Shown one piece after another: positions 8,385-17,219 of a stretch of 41,096 nucleotides of DNA. A model generated the notes under the pieces. That model was not told where the DNA came from, ran no database searches, and saw only the letters and a list, made by a program, of their open reading frames with translations. Source of the DNA: Planctomycetota bacterium (GTDB lineage Bacteria > Planctomycetota > Phycisphaerae > Sedimentisphaerales > Anaerobacaceae). Position numbers and translations under genes: made by a program. The stretch is from the NCBI GenBank assembly GCA_030641115.1, contig DAOWID010000084.1:1-41096 (forward strand). The letters are read 5' to 3'. The first letter of the stretch is position 1. The number at the start of each line of letters is the position of its first letter.

Positions 8385-8471
8385 GATTTATTATTTCCTA
8401 TTCACTGTGTTCGCTGACTGCTGTCCTGATTTTTTTCGGCTTCTGTTCTCATTCTTTTCAATCGTCAATAA

Positions 8472-8494
8472 TCAATAATAAATAATCAATTATA
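8472..8494. repeat. 23-bp AT-rich repeat at a gene 3' end (copy 2)
   Basis: Identical to 4-26 and likewise overlapping a stop codon, here TGA of lptD at 8486-8488. Further taat words continue downstream of the gene to about 8466. Confidence 0.5.
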
Positions 8495-11400
8495 GCCGCC
8501 GCCCAGCTCCATGTACCTTCTCGGGCCAATCACCAGTTCCGGCACACCCGCGGGCCACAGACTAAATACTACTGAATGTTGGTCCAGCGACTCATCCGCG
8601 CTGTACGTAAGACCGAGGCATATCCTGTGATACCGCCTTATAAGCGTTACATCGCTGCGTATATTCGCACCGTAGTCGAAATCAAACTGCTGCGAGAACA
8701 CCAACGTGTATCGCGGGTCAAGCACATAGGTAGCGGCAAACGTAAACGCATTCGAGCCCTTTTCGCCGAAACCACTATCGACACGCCTCAAATATCTACT
8801 GCCTATATAATAACCTAAATTGGGCCAGCGCAGGTGCGAAAAACCAATATTAAATTGCTGCACCACTCCACTTTGCATGTCAAAATTCATATCGGACAGT
8901 ACCGCGGTCGTATCGCTCATGCGCCAGATATAGTCGGTGCTGAAATAATTGCGCCTCGGCCCAAATACATCGCTGCTGCGTCTATCCTTGGGCGGTGCCA
9001 TCATGCTGTACCTATTTACGAGCGGGATATACGGTTTGTTCCAGATGAACCGGTCCGGCCCACCGGCGGTATCACCCGAATCATTTACCCACGTAACGTC
9101 CATATCCAGCCGCATCCAGTCAACGGTCCGCTGTTTACCCGCGGGGCCTCGCCTGGTCTGTAATCGCTGAGAAATACCCACGTTCAATGTATCACGCTGC
9201 TCCACAACCGAGTCGCTCTGAGCATAGCCGACGGCTGTCACGTGCGGCTTGATGACGTGCCGCAACTGGTTCAAATCCCAAAAACGCGATTTGGCATCGG
9301 GAAAAACCTTCCAATATGGTTGCGCTGATGCGCGCACGCCAGCTTCGCCGAGCCAGACTCCATCTTTGTCGTCCACAGTCGAGCCGTCGATATCCGTCTC
9401 AAAGCCGACACCGTCCTCGTACCCTAACGTCCCCGCCACAAAAGGCACGACTTTCGACTTGCCAAGCCTCACCGGCATATCGACCTCGTTCCTCGTCGAT
9501 GCAAACGTGAAGAAATCTTCTGACATCGTGTCGTCCTCGGCCAGACGCTGACGGAATCGGCTGAGCTGGCTATCGCTGTAAAAGGTAAAGTTATCGTCAA
9601 GAAACGACTGACCCGTCCAGTGAAACTCCGCGCTGGGCAATTCTTCCACCTTATCAACAAAATCGTTCAGCCGCCATTTACCCAGCAAGGCTAATGCCCA
9701 GTTGTCTTCCAGCCGCTTCACGTGGACAATCGTTTCCTGCTCTTTGTCTGTGTTGAATTCACTGCGATAATACTGTTCTATGAAATTCGGATCAGATGCG
9801 TAACTGGCCTCGGTCGTAAACTGCCAGTTGTAAGGCAGGAACTGCCTGTGCTGCCAGCGGACCCGGCCACGAAGCTCACGCGGCGGCTCGAGGCCTCTTC
9901 GGCTGTCGTCCCTGCCAAGTCTGTCTTCACCGTGGTCGTCGATTATATAGCCTATCATCCTGCCGAAGTAATTCTCCCGTTCGTAGTTAATTTCCACGCC
10001 ACTACCGGGCCCGCGCTTGCTGTAATAGTCCAGCGAAACGGTGCTCTCTGTTCCCTCTGGCTCGCGCAATCCTAACAGCCGGGCCAGATGCCATCGCGTC
10101 TCAAGCGATGTGCCCCACGTTCCGTCATGACCGGCATGCACGCCTTTGAGTGGAATATCAGGCCGCTGCAGATTACTGCGCACGGAAGGCCAATAGAAAA
10201 TCGTCCTATCATACATCTTAAAACGCACATCACGCATCTGCACGTCATAACTACTATCGGAAATCCTGTCGCCTTGTTCGTCAATAGGGGTCGTATCCGT
10301 GATAATTACATTCGAAGCGTTGAGTGAAATCTGGGGCACATAGAATTCGCTGGTTGTCAAAGTGATATTATCAAACGCAAATTGATTCGCTGCGAGCTGT
10401 CTGAGTTTCGGTGCCCTGACATAGATCGGAATCCCACGGGACACATCGAAGTTTCTCATCACGACATTTGACGCCAGCGCCTTTTTTCGTTGGAAATCGT
10501 AGTATATTTCCTCGACCCGCGTTGTCCGCTGGCCTTGTGTCATCACGACCTCGCCGGACATATATATTGCTCTTATGGCGCCGCTGGTCAAAATATCTTC
10601 GACACTTGCTGCCTGCCGGGATTCTTGGTAGGCCTTTAAGGCTTCTTCGGAGTAGAATATGACCGCGTTATCAGCCTGCAACTCTACTAGTAGCAGCCGA
10701 CCGGTTGTCTCATCAAGTTCCTGCCACGACATATAGATTCCGCCGATCGCCGTGACAATCTCTGCGTCCCTATCCAGCTCGAATTGCAGCGGGACCTCAC
10801 CCACAGGCGCTATATTGACCGGATACCCGAAGCGAGGCTTTTTTTCTTTCGGCTCGGCAACTACTTTGGCGGGCTTTGCGGCAGCACAGGATTTGTCATT
10901 CCCGCGAAAGCGGGAATCCAGTTTTTTGGCCCTGGACCCCTGCTTTCGCAGGGGTGACATTGGCGGTTTCTCCGGTCCCACTTTTTCCTCTGCCTCCAGC
11001 CGGAACTCCGGCTCGACAGTCGTAACCGCCGCAAGAGCCTTTGTGTATAGCTCGAACCCACGAGGGTCGGCAACCTCCTTCTTATCCGCCGTCACAAAAA
11101 CTTCGCCGCTAACACCGAACCGGACCACCGTCGCCTGACCATCCTCAATAGCTGTCTGGCGCAAATTGGCGGTTTCCGTGGTTTCGGCTTTCTTGACCGA
11201 CACATTGCCCCGCAGATACATGCGACCTTCATAATCAAGACGAGCACTGTTACCGGATTCGGTTTTTATAGCCTCCAGCCACGCCACGGCGGTATCGCTG
11301 GTAAATAGACCAGCTCCTATCGACATCGAAAATCCGTCCCGGAACACCAGAACGTGGACGGCAGCGCGGCCGGTCCTTAGCTGATAGATTGTGAGCTCTC

Positions 11401-11569
11401 GCCCGGCCAAGTGCAGGTCCTGGCTAAGCCCACCCTGGCCGCCCGGCTGGACATCCGCCGCCTGGCGTCCTTCAGGAGAAACCAAGTCCTCTCGGCCCAG
11501 GATACCGGGCAAAGCCGGCTCACCCAGCAGAGCTAAGAAACCCAGAATAAGTAGTCCCTTACTTCGCAT
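8486..11569 (-). CDS. LptD/OstA-like outer-membrane LPS-assembly protein with repeat insert
   Basis: A predicted outer-membrane beta-barrel of about 1027 residues, homologous in plan to LptD, which inserts lipopolysaccharide into the outer leaflet. A signal peptide (MRSKGLLILGFLALLGEPALP) starts at ATG 11569; the 31 codons before it in the track are not supported. An OstA-like periplasmic beta region spans about 250-470 (AIRAIYMSGEVVMTQGQRTTRVEEIYYDF...). The C-terminal half has alternating aromatic/polar barrel strands and the LptD-like 'FYWPSVRSNLQRPDIPL'. Residues about 203-229 (SPLRKQGSRAKKLDSRFRGN) are encoded by a family A repeat inserted in frame ahead of the OstA domain, where a flexible linker would tolerate it. 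It is divergent from pilT. Planctomycete LptD homologues are diverged, so the substrate is an inference. Confidence 0.8.
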   Translation of the reverse strand: MRSKGLLILGFLALLGEPALPGILGREDLVSPEGRQAADVQPGGQGGLSQDLHLAGRELTIYQLRTGRAAVHVLVFRDGFSMSIGAGLFTSDTAVAWLEAIKTESGNSARLDYEGRMYLRGNVSVKKAETTETANLRQTAIEDGQATVVRFGVSGEVFVTADKKEVADPRGFELYTKALAAVTTVEPEFRLEAEEKVGPEKPPMSPLRKQGSRAKKLDSRFRGNDKSCAAAKPAKVVAEPKEKKPRFGYPVNIAPVGEVPLQFELDRDAEIVTAIGGIYMSWQELDETTGRLLLVELQADNAVIFYSEEALKAYQESRQAASVEDILTSGAIRAIYMSGEVVMTQGQRTTRVEEIYYDFQRKKALASNVVMRNFDVSRGIPIYVRAPKLRQLAANQFAFDNITLTTSEFYVPQISLNASNVIITDTTPIDEQGDRISDSSYDVQMRDVRFKMYDRTIFYWPSVRSNLQRPDIPLKGVHAGHDGTWGTSLETRWHLARLLGLREPEGTESTVSLDYYSKRGPGSGVEINYERENYFGRMIGYIIDDHGEDRLGRDDSRRGLEPPRELRGRVRWQHRQFLPYNWQFTTEASYASDPNFIEQYYRSEFNTDKEQETIVHVKRLEDNWALALLGKWRLNDFVDKVEELPSAEFHWTGQSFLDDNFTFYSDSQLSRFRQRLAEDDTMSEDFFTFASTRNEVDMPVRLGKSKVVPFVAGTLGYEDGVGFETDIDGSTVDDKDGVWLGEAGVRASAQPYWKVFPDAKSRFWDLNQLRHVIKPHVTAVGYAQSDSVVEQRDTLNVGISQRLQTRRGPAGKQRTVDWMRLDMDVTWVNDSGDTAGGPDRFIWNKPYIPLVNRYSMMAPPKDRRSSDVFGPRRNYFSTDYIWRMSDTTAVLSDMNFDMQSGVVQQFNIGFSHLRWPNLGYYIGSRYLRRVDSGFGEKGSNAFTFAATYVLDPRYTLVFSQQFDFDYGANIRSDVTLIRRYHRICLGLTYSADESLDQHSVVFSLWPAGVPELVIGPRRYMELGGGYN
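10884..10963. repeat. Family A repeat core inside lptD
   Basis: An 80-bp copy of the core of the 8266-8384 element with two mismatches. Both hairpins are complete, but the outer ttgcgga arms are not retained. It is translated as part of lptD on the minus strand with no stop codon and no loss of frame. Confidence 0.9.
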
Positions 11570-11684
11570 ACTAATCTCGTATCGCGTGACTAAGAGCTCG
11601 CAGAATCCAAGCCGGTTCACACTTGACGAGATTATAGCCGCCTCGTCCCACAAAGCCAGCAAAAATCGCCCTCATAGGACGACT

Positions 11685-11722
11685 GAGATTGCTTCGGTCG
11701 CTTCGCTCCCTCGCAACGACAA
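11685..11722. repeat. Family B repeat fragment
   Basis: The sequence gagattgcttcggtcgcttc followed by gctccctcgcaacgac matches half of the family B arms seen at 39366-39463. It lies in the 269-bp divergent gap between lptD and pilT. Confidence 0.6.
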
Positions 11723-11737
11723 TGGCAGATAACACCT

Positions 11738-11766
11738 TTGCTTTGTGACGGCTTTCCTGGTATACT
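11738..11766 (+). promoter_or_regulatory. Candidate promoter for pilT
   Basis: TTGCTT (11738-11743), a 17-base spacer and TATACT (11761-11766). The expected start near 11773 gives a leader of about 65 bases containing GGAGG 6-7 bases before the ATG at 11839. Confidence 0.4.
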
Positions 11767-11838
11767 ATTATTATCGGCCCAGAAAGGCTGAACAGTCAGG
11801 CGTGAGCGTTTCCACACAAAGACCATTGGAGGCAAGAC

Positions 11839-12975
11839 ATGGCCGAAGAATACCCCACTTCAGCAAAAGTATACCCGACCACAGAGCTTGGAAAGCTCAG
11901 CATTATTGATATGTTCGCCTACTTCGAAAAGCACGGTGCGATGCGAGTCTCAGATCTTCACATCAAAGTCGGCGCACCACCCACTTATCGCATCGACGGC
12001 AGCCTCGTAAAACTCAAAGGCTCAACCGTAACGACCCAGATAGCGAAGCAGCTTATCTACCCGCTTTTGAGTGAAAAGAACCGGTACACATTCCAGAACA
12101 AGAACAGCGTCGATTGCTCCTATCGATATGGCTCATTGCAGTTTCGAATAAACGTCTTTAGGGAAAACGATGGAATGGCTGCTGCAATACGAGCACTATC
12201 GCTGGATATTCCAAAAGTAGAAGAGATCGGCTTTCCAAATAATGTCTGGGAAGATATTATCAACCGCAAACATGGCCTCGTGCTAATGACCGGAATCACT
12301 GGCGCCGGCAAATCCACGACTATCGCGGCGCTAATTGGTCGAATCAGCGAAAAAAGTGCCTGCCGAATTATCACCGTCGAAGACCCCATTGAATACATCT
12401 TTCAGCAGAAATACTCCCTCATCTCGCAACGCGAGGTCGGAAGGGACGTTGAATCCTTTCACGACGGACTGAAGGAAATGATGCGAGAGGACCCTGACAT
12501 AATATTTGTCGGGGAAATGCGGGACCCCGAGACGATAGCCATGACACTTATGGCTGCCGAGACCGGCCACCTGGTCTTCTCCACATTGCACACGAGAGAC
12601 GCTACCGGCACGGTGACACGCGTCCTTGACTACTTTGAAGCCGGCCGGCAGGCAGAAGTCCGCAACCAGCTCTCACTTGGGCTCGCCTATATTATCAGCC
12701 AAAAGCTTGTCCCTAAAAAGGACGGAACCGGCAGGATTGTGGCGATGGAGATTCTCAACAATAACTACGCCTGCGCCAACTTGATACGCACCGGCAAAAC
12801 AGAGCAGCTCTATTCACAACTGCAAACCAAGACTCGAAACAAGCTGGGTGAAAAAATGATGACGATGGAAAAACATCTGGCAATGCTGGTAAAACAAGAC
12901 AAGGTTGACCTGCTGGAGGCAAAAAAATGGGCCAACAATATCAACGGCTTCGTTGACTGTATGCAGCACGATTAA
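11839..12975 (+). CDS. pilT: PilT-like type IV pilus retraction ATPase
   Basis: A cytoplasmic secretion-superfamily hexameric ATPase that powers type IV pilus retraction and twitching. The N-terminal PAS-like region reads 'HGAMRVSDLHIKVGAPPTYRIDGSL'. The Walker A is 'GITGAGKSTT' (about 155), the Asp box is 'ITVEDPIEYIF', the Walker B is 'DPDIIFVGEMRDPET', and the His box is 'GHLVFSTLHTRDA'. At 378 residues the length is normal for PilT (about 345-370), and the lack of a zinc-binding CxxC insert argues against PilB/GspE. The C-terminal AIRNLIREGK-type motif of PilT is seen in variant form as 'CANLIRTGKTEQLYSQLQT'. The start has a clear GGAGG. No pilin or other pil gene is adjacent. Confidence 0.85.
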   Translation: MAEEYPTSAKVYPTTELGKLSIIDMFAYFEKHGAMRVSDLHIKVGAPPTYRIDGSLVKLKGSTVTTQIAKQLIYPLLSEKNRYTFQNKNSVDCSYRYGSLQFRINVFRENDGMAAAIRALSLDIPKVEEIGFPNNVWEDIINRKHGLVLMTGITGAGKSTTIAALIGRISEKSACRIITVEDPIEYIFQQKYSLISQREVGRDVESFHDGLKEMMREDPDIIFVGEMRDPETIAMTLMAAETGHLVFSTLHTRDATGTVTRVLDYFEAGRQAEVRNQLSLGLAYIISQKLVPKKDGTGRIVAMEILNNNYACANLIRTGKTEQLYSQLQTKTRNKLGEKMMTMEKHLAMLVKQDKVDLLEAKKWANNINGFVDCMQHD

Positions 12976-13018
12976 TTTCGCCGTGCGTCGTGCGTGACAC
13001 GTATCGCACAGAAAAAAT

Positions 13019-13180
13019 AGGCATGGTTCAAATAGCTCAGATTCTGGGTAACATTGATTTGTGGCTCCATAGTGGGTGGCAGCCTCAAATCCGAAGGATT
13101 TGGGGATGGTTACGCCGCTTTTGGAGCTTTGCCATCCCCAAGCTGCGCTTGAGGCTGCCACCCAGGATTCAACCATGCCT
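13019..13180. repeat. 162-bp nested palindromic element upstream of scpA
   Basis: Three nested perfect inverted repeats: aggcatggtt / aaccatgcct (13019-13028, 13171-13180), a 16-bp pair tgggtggcagcctcaa / ttgaggctgccaccca (13073-13088, 13149-13164) and tggggatgg / ccatcccca (13101-13109, 13132-13140). The left arm carries about 38 extra bases between the outer and middle pairs. It accounts for the ORF at 12990-13211, which I do not accept as a gene. It differs in sequence from families A, B and C and fits a MITE-like element. Confidence 0.75.
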
Positions 13181-13212
13181 AAAAACAGGAGCCGTAATAC
13201 CGAGGGCATAAA

Positions 13213-14136
13213 TTGGCCGACTACCGCGTGAATCTTGACATCTTCGCAGGTCCTTTGGATTTGCTTTTGTATCTGGTCCGCAAGGAAGAGGTCGATATCT
13301 ACGATATTCCCATCGCCAAAATAACCGACCAGTACATCCGCTACATCGAGATGCTCAAAAGCCTTGACATTGATTTGGCCGGTGACTTCTTGGTTATGGC
13401 CTCGACGTTGATGGAGATAAAATCGGTCATGCTGCTGCCGAAAGCAGAGCCCGATCAGTTGGACATTGATGATTTGACGGACCCCCGCACAGAGCTGATT
13501 CGTCAGCTTCTCGAATACAAGAAGTTCAAGGACGCCGCCAACCTGCTCAACGCCGCTGTGGGTAGGCACAAGGAACGTTTTGCGCGTCCCGACAGCATTA
13601 TCGAACGATTGAAGCCTGATACCGAGCCCGAGCTCGACATAGACCAGGTGAGTGTCTGGGATCTGCTTGATGCCTTTGACTCTGTATGCAGGGCTACCGG
13701 CGTGGCTCGTGACATGAGTCACATCAAGGACGACACGCCCATCGATTTGTATCAAATAGAGATTTTGCACCGGTTGCAGACCGAAGGCCCGATGACCTTT
13801 GAACGCATCTTCGAGTCCAAGCCTAACCGCGTCGTAATGATAGGATTGTTCCTGGCGCTTTTGGAATTGATTCGAGAGAAGCTGATTTGGGCTAAGCAGC
13901 CGCGATCCTCGCCCAAGATTTACCTACAGTCCAAGACCGATGAACCCGCCGAACAGGCTGTGCGAAAAGCCATTCTTATAGTTGCCGAGATGAGCGGTGA
14001 GCTTTCTGCCCAAATCAGACAGCAAAAACCCGCCGAAGGCGGGCCCATTCCAATTGCCGAGATAACGCCCAAAGGCGGCCCGGCAGTCTCGCCTGATAGA
14101 CAGAAAGAAGAGATAAAGCCTGCCAAAGAGCATTAG
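13213..14136 (+). CDS. scpA: Segregation and condensation protein A
   Basis: The kleisin subunit of the bacterial SMC-ScpAB condensin, which bridges SMC heads during chromosome segregation. The N-terminus 'YRVNLDIFAGPLDLLLYLVRKEEVDIYDIPIAKITDQY' is the diagnostic ScpA signature, and 'GDFLVMASTLMEIKSVMLLP' follows. The winged-helix C-terminus is near 'PMTFERIFES...IGLFLALLELI'. The TTG start at 13213 is the only start between the in-frame stop at 13195 and the conserved region, and GAGGG lies 6 bases upstream. At 307 residues it is longer than many ScpA (about 240-260). The excess is a Pro/Gly/Lys-rich tail whose DNA contains the small palindrome cccgccgaaggcggg, possibly another repeat remnant. 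No scpB is adjacent. Confidence 0.9.
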   Translation: MADYRVNLDIFAGPLDLLLYLVRKEEVDIYDIPIAKITDQYIRYIEMLKSLDIDLAGDFLVMASTLMEIKSVMLLPKAEPDQLDIDDLTDPRTELIRQLLEYKKFKDAANLLNAAVGRHKERFARPDSIIERLKPDTEPELDIDQVSVWDLLDAFDSVCRATGVARDMSHIKDDTPIDLYQIEILHRLQTEGPMTFERIFESKPNRVVMIGLFLALLELIREKLIWAKQPRSSPKIYLQSKTDEPAEQAVRKAILIVAEMSGELSAQIRQQKPAEGGPIPIAEITPKGGPAVSPDRQKEEIKPAKEH

Positions 14137-14232
14137 TGCAAAGCCGCGAATTAGTATTCGACGAACGTCCAGCGCAAATAGAGAGCACAGTCGCCGTGCA
14201 AGGTACGCCTCCGCTTAATTATGCGATGGTTC

Positions 14233-14261
14233 TTGACACACAACGTGCTAAGGGTCACAAT
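14233..14261 (+). promoter_or_regulatory. Candidate sigma-70 promoter for nfnAB
   Basis: Perfect TTGACA (14233-14238), a 17-base spacer and CACAAT (14256-14261, 4/6). The predicted start near 14268 leaves a leader of about 33 bases with AGAAGG before the GTG start. Confidence 0.5.
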
Positions 14262-14300
14262 ATTGGTTTTTATGAATTCTTATAAGAAGGTGTAACGATA

Positions 14301-15146
14301 GTGTCACACAAGATTGTAGCAAAAGAACAACTCTCGCAGGATGTCTTCACTGCCGAGATTGAGGCGCCGCTTATAGCTCAGGCAAGAAAGCCGGGCCAAT
14401 TTGTCATTGTCAGCATTAACAACGAGTATAGCGAGCGTATTCCTCTGACAATCGCCGGCGCCGACCCTCAAAAGGGGATTATCCGTCTGATCTGGCAGCG
14501 TGTCGGCAAAACCACCGCTGAATTGGCTGACCTGCAGCAGGGCGACGAGATTGCTAACGTCTCCGGACCGTTGGGTAAGCCTACACACATCGAAGATTTT
14601 GGTACCGTTGTCTGTGTAGGCGGCGGTATCGGCAACGCTCCGTTACTGCCTATCGCCAGGGCCCTAAAGAAAGCCGGCAACAAAGTCGTCAGCATTCTTG
14701 GAGCAAGAACAAAAGAGCTGCTCATCCTCGAAGATGAATTCGCCAAGATAAGTAACGAACTGATAGTCACCACAGACGACGGCTCGTACGGGCGAAAGGC
14801 CTTGGTGACCGAACCGCTAAAAGAAGTCTGTCAGGGCGAACAGAAGCCGGACCAGGCCTTTGTGATAGGGCCGGCCATAATGATGAAATTCTGTTGTGAC
14901 GTGACCAAGCAATTCAATCTCCCCACACAAGTCTCGCTAAATACCATTATGGTTGATGGCACGGGCATGTGCGGCGGCTGCCGGGTCGAGGTTGATGGCA
15001 AGCCTAAATTCGTTTGCGTCGATGGGCCGGAGTTTGACGGTCACAAAGTGAACTTCGACTTGATGATGAAGAGATTAAATGCCTATAGAGAGCAGGAACA
15101 AAAGGCCCACGAACAGTATAAAAAACACCGATGCAAAATACCATGA
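14301..15146 (+). CDS. nfnA: NfnA-like FAD/NAD-binding [2Fe-2S] subunit (ferredoxin-NADP reductase alpha)
   Basis: Small subunit of the NADH-dependent reduced ferredoxin:NADP+ oxidoreductase, a flavin-based electron-bifurcating transhydrogenase. The FAD domain has 'RIPLTIAGADPQKG', the NAD-binding region has 'VVCVGGGIGNAPLLPIARAL', and the C-terminal [2Fe-2S] ligands lie in 'DGTGMCGGCRVEVDGKPKFVC'. At 281 residues it has the normal length. The start is GTG with AGAAGGTG upstream. It overlaps nfnB, so the two are translated together. The close relatives are sulfide dehydrogenase alpha and PyrK-like proteins, but direct linkage to a GltD-like partner with two 4Fe-4S sites favours Nfn. The cluster ties catabolic NADH and ferredoxin to NADPH supply, typical of anaerobes. 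Confidence 0.88.
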   Translation: MSHKIVAKEQLSQDVFTAEIEAPLIAQARKPGQFVIVSINNEYSERIPLTIAGADPQKGIIRLIWQRVGKTTAELADLQQGDEIANVSGPLGKPTHIEDFGTVVCVGGGIGNAPLLPIARALKKAGNKVVSILGARTKELLILEDEFAKISNELIVTTDDGSYGRKALVTEPLKEVCQGEQKPDQAFVIGPAIMMKFCCDVTKQFNLPTQVSLNTIMVDGTGMCGGCRVEVDGKPKFVCVDGPEFDGHKVNFDLMMKRLNAYREQEQKAHEQYKKHRCKIP

Positions 15147-16648
15147 CAGATAAAGAAAGACAAAAATTCCTACAACAGCTACTGGACAAAAACAAAGCCG
15201 GCGAGCTAAAACCTGCTGATAGATTCAACATACCGCCTCAGGATATCCCTGAGCAAGACCCGATTGCCAGAAGAGCCAACGTCAACGAAGTAGCACTCGG
15301 CTATACTGAGACACATGCTCGACTCGAAGCGTTGCGCTGTCTCCAGTGCAAAAAGGCCCCCTGTATCAAGGGCTGTCCGGTGCAAATAGAGATAAGGGAT
15401 TTTATTGCCGCCATTGTTGATGGTGACTACGGCAAAGCCTTGAATATCATCAAAGAGAACTCGCTACTGCCTGCCGTCTGTGGCCGGGTGTGCCCTCAGG
15501 AAGTCCAATGCCAGCAAACGTGTACTGTCGGCATAAAGTTCAAAGATCCCACCAAAGCCGTTTCCATCGGTCGGCTCGAAAGATTTGTCGCCGACCTCGG
15601 CGAGGACAATGACAGCATCCCTGCCGTCGCACCCGCCACCGGTATGAAAGTTGCCGTCATCGGCTCAGGTCCCGGCGGTATCGTGGCCGCAGCAGATACC
15701 AGAAGAGCAGGACACGACGTCACTATATTCGAGGCCTTTCATAAGACGGGCGGCGTGATGGTTTATGGAATCCCGGAATTCAGACTCCCCAAGGCCATCG
15801 TACAGGAAGAAATTGACGTCCTCAAAAAGATGGGTGTCAAGATTGTCACTAACTTCATTGTGGGCAGAACAAGAACGATAGAGCAATTGATGAAAGAGGA
15901 CGGGTTCGATGCGGTCTATATCGGCGTTGGGGCAGGCTTGCCAAGATTTATGGGTATAGAAGGCGAGTCGCTCGTCGGCGTATATAGTGCCAACGAATAC
16001 CTCACCCGCGTCAATCTTATGAAGGCCTACGACTTCGGCAAAGGCGCTGATACCCCGATAGCTATTTCAAAAAGGGTTGCCGTCGTTGGCGGCGGCAACG
16101 TCGCCATGGATTCAGCCAGAACAGCAGTCAGACTCGGTGCGGAAAAGGTCTATCTGGTCTACCGAAGGACGGAAAAGGAAATGCCCGCCCGAATTGAAGA
16201 GGTCCATCACGCAAAAGAAGAAGGTATCGAATTTCACATACTGCAAAGCCCGAAGCGAATAATTGGCGACGAGAACAGCCATGTCACCGCCATCGAGTGT
16301 CTGAAATACAAACTCGGCGAGCCGGATGAATCAGGCCGACGAAGGCCTATCCCCATCGAAGGTTCGGAGTTTACAATCGAGCTTGACACCGTAATCATAG
16401 CTATCGGCAATGCTGCAAACCCGCTCATTCGCCAGACAACGCCCGGCCTTGAGTTCAACAAGTGGGGAAATATTGTCGTTGATGAAAACTGCAAGACTTC
16501 ATTGGAAGGTGTCTACGCCGGCGGAGACATAGTCTTAGGCGCCGCAACCGTAATCCTCGCAATGGGCCAGGGCCGAATCGCCGCAGCAGCAATAAATCAA
16601 TACCTCGCAGGAGATAAGAAGACACGGCCCCTGTTTTCGCCGGGATGA
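15131..16648 (+). CDS. nfnB: NfnB-like / NADPH-dependent glutamate synthase small-chain-type flavoprotein
   Basis: Large Nfn subunit (505 residues), homologous to the GltD small chain of glutamate synthase. The N-terminal 4Fe-4S ligands are 'CLQCKKAPCIKGCP' and 'CGRVCPQEVQCQQTC'. FAD binding is at 'VAVIGSGPGGIVAAADTRRAGHDV' and NADPH binding at 'VAVVGGGNVAMDSARTAVRLGA'. The final flavoprotein motif is 'GVYAGGDIVLGAATVILAMGQGR'. It overlaps nfnA. Two starts are possible: ATG 15131, or ATG 15143 where ATGA overlaps the nfnA stop, a common arrangement for coupled genes. Neither has a strong Shine-Dalgarno sequence. A stand-alone role in glutamate synthesis is less likely because no glutamate synthase large chain is present. 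Confidence 0.88.
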   Translation: MQNTMTDKERQKFLQQLLDKNKAGELKPADRFNIPPQDIPEQDPIARRANVNEVALGYTETHARLEALRCLQCKKAPCIKGCPVQIEIRDFIAAIVDGDYGKALNIIKENSLLPAVCGRVCPQEVQCQQTCTVGIKFKDPTKAVSIGRLERFVADLGEDNDSIPAVAPATGMKVAVIGSGPGGIVAAADTRRAGHDVTIFEAFHKTGGVMVYGIPEFRLPKAIVQEEIDVLKKMGVKIVTNFIVGRTRTIEQLMKEDGFDAVYIGVGAGLPRFMGIEGESLVGVYSANEYLTRVNLMKAYDFGKGADTPIAISKRVAVVGGGNVAMDSARTAVRLGAEKVYLVYRRTEKEMPARIEEVHHAKEEGIEFHILQSPKRIIGDENSHVTAIECLKYKLGEPDESGRRRPIPIEGSEFTIELDTVIIAIGNAANPLIRQTTPGLEFNKWGNIVVDENCKTSLEGVYAGGDIVLGAATVILAMGQGRIAAAAINQYLAGDKKTRPLFSPG

Positions 16649-16862
16649 CAGTACTAAAACGCGTTGACGTAGATCAAAAATGACCGCATAGTCGTTCCTG
16701 CGAAGCCAGAGATCTACACTTGGCTTTATCTTCCACAGAGGTTTTCTTTCGCTAAATTGACTGTCGATTGCGCAGACTTGGAGCGGAGGTCGGGGATTCT
16801 ACGGGCGCAGAACGCCTCTGAGGGCTACTCTGTGAAATTCTGCGGTCGGTTAGGCCATGTAC

Positions 16863-17219
16863 CTATTGCTCAAAAGTAAATTCGTATTCCGTAGGGTCAT
16901 ATTCAAACATTTTGCCCGTGGCCAAATCGATTATTAAGCCAGGCCAGAACAATATATTTACCCAGTAAACTGGCTCAATCGATTTATTCAGACTAAGTGT
17001 TTGAGTGTCCTTTCCGTAGGATGCTTGTATAACATAATCCTTACCCCTTGGAATTGTCACCTGATAGGGTGTTTTTCCTTTATGAGGACCCACTCTTACA
17101 TCTGCGCCTTCGGGTTTTGAATCAATGGAAATAGTCTGAGGGCCAGATGTAAATATGCTGCAGCAACCCTGAGTGAAAATTAACATTGCCAATAATGTAC
17201 ATACAACTGAGTTTTTCAT
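16863..17219 (-). CDS. Small lipoprotein with PEGA-like domain
   Basis: A predicted lipoprotein of 118 residues. The signal sequence is MKNSVVCTLLAMLIFTQGCC with the lipobox cysteine near residue 19. A short beta-rich domain resembling PEGA follows (SIDSKPEGADVRVGPHKGKTPYQVTIPRGKDYVIQAS), then a hydrophobic stretch 'VYWVNILFWPGLIIDLATGKMFEYDP' found in similar small lipoproteins. The ORF track extends 40 codons further, but ATG 17219 has GGAGGT in the ideal place and begins the signal peptide. A near-consensus promoter lies 80-110 bases upstream, so it is monocistronic. PEGA-type domains are linked to surface-layer or cell-wall attachment, but the function here is not known. Confidence 0.75.
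   Translation of the reverse strand: MKNSVVCTLLAMLIFTQGCCSIFTSGPQTISIDSKPEGADVRVGPHKGKTPYQVTIPRGKDYVIQASYGKDTQTLSLNKSIEPVYWVNILFWPGLIIDLATGKMFEYDPTEYEFTFEQ

Noticed and set aside
12990-13211. ORF of 73 aa before scpA
   Set aside because: Almost entirely the nested palindrome; no ribosome-binding site or recognisable sequence.
16690-16725. Additional family A copy downstream of nfnB
   Set aside because: Only a degenerate stretch (gttcctgcgaagccagagat) is seen, too short and decayed to call.
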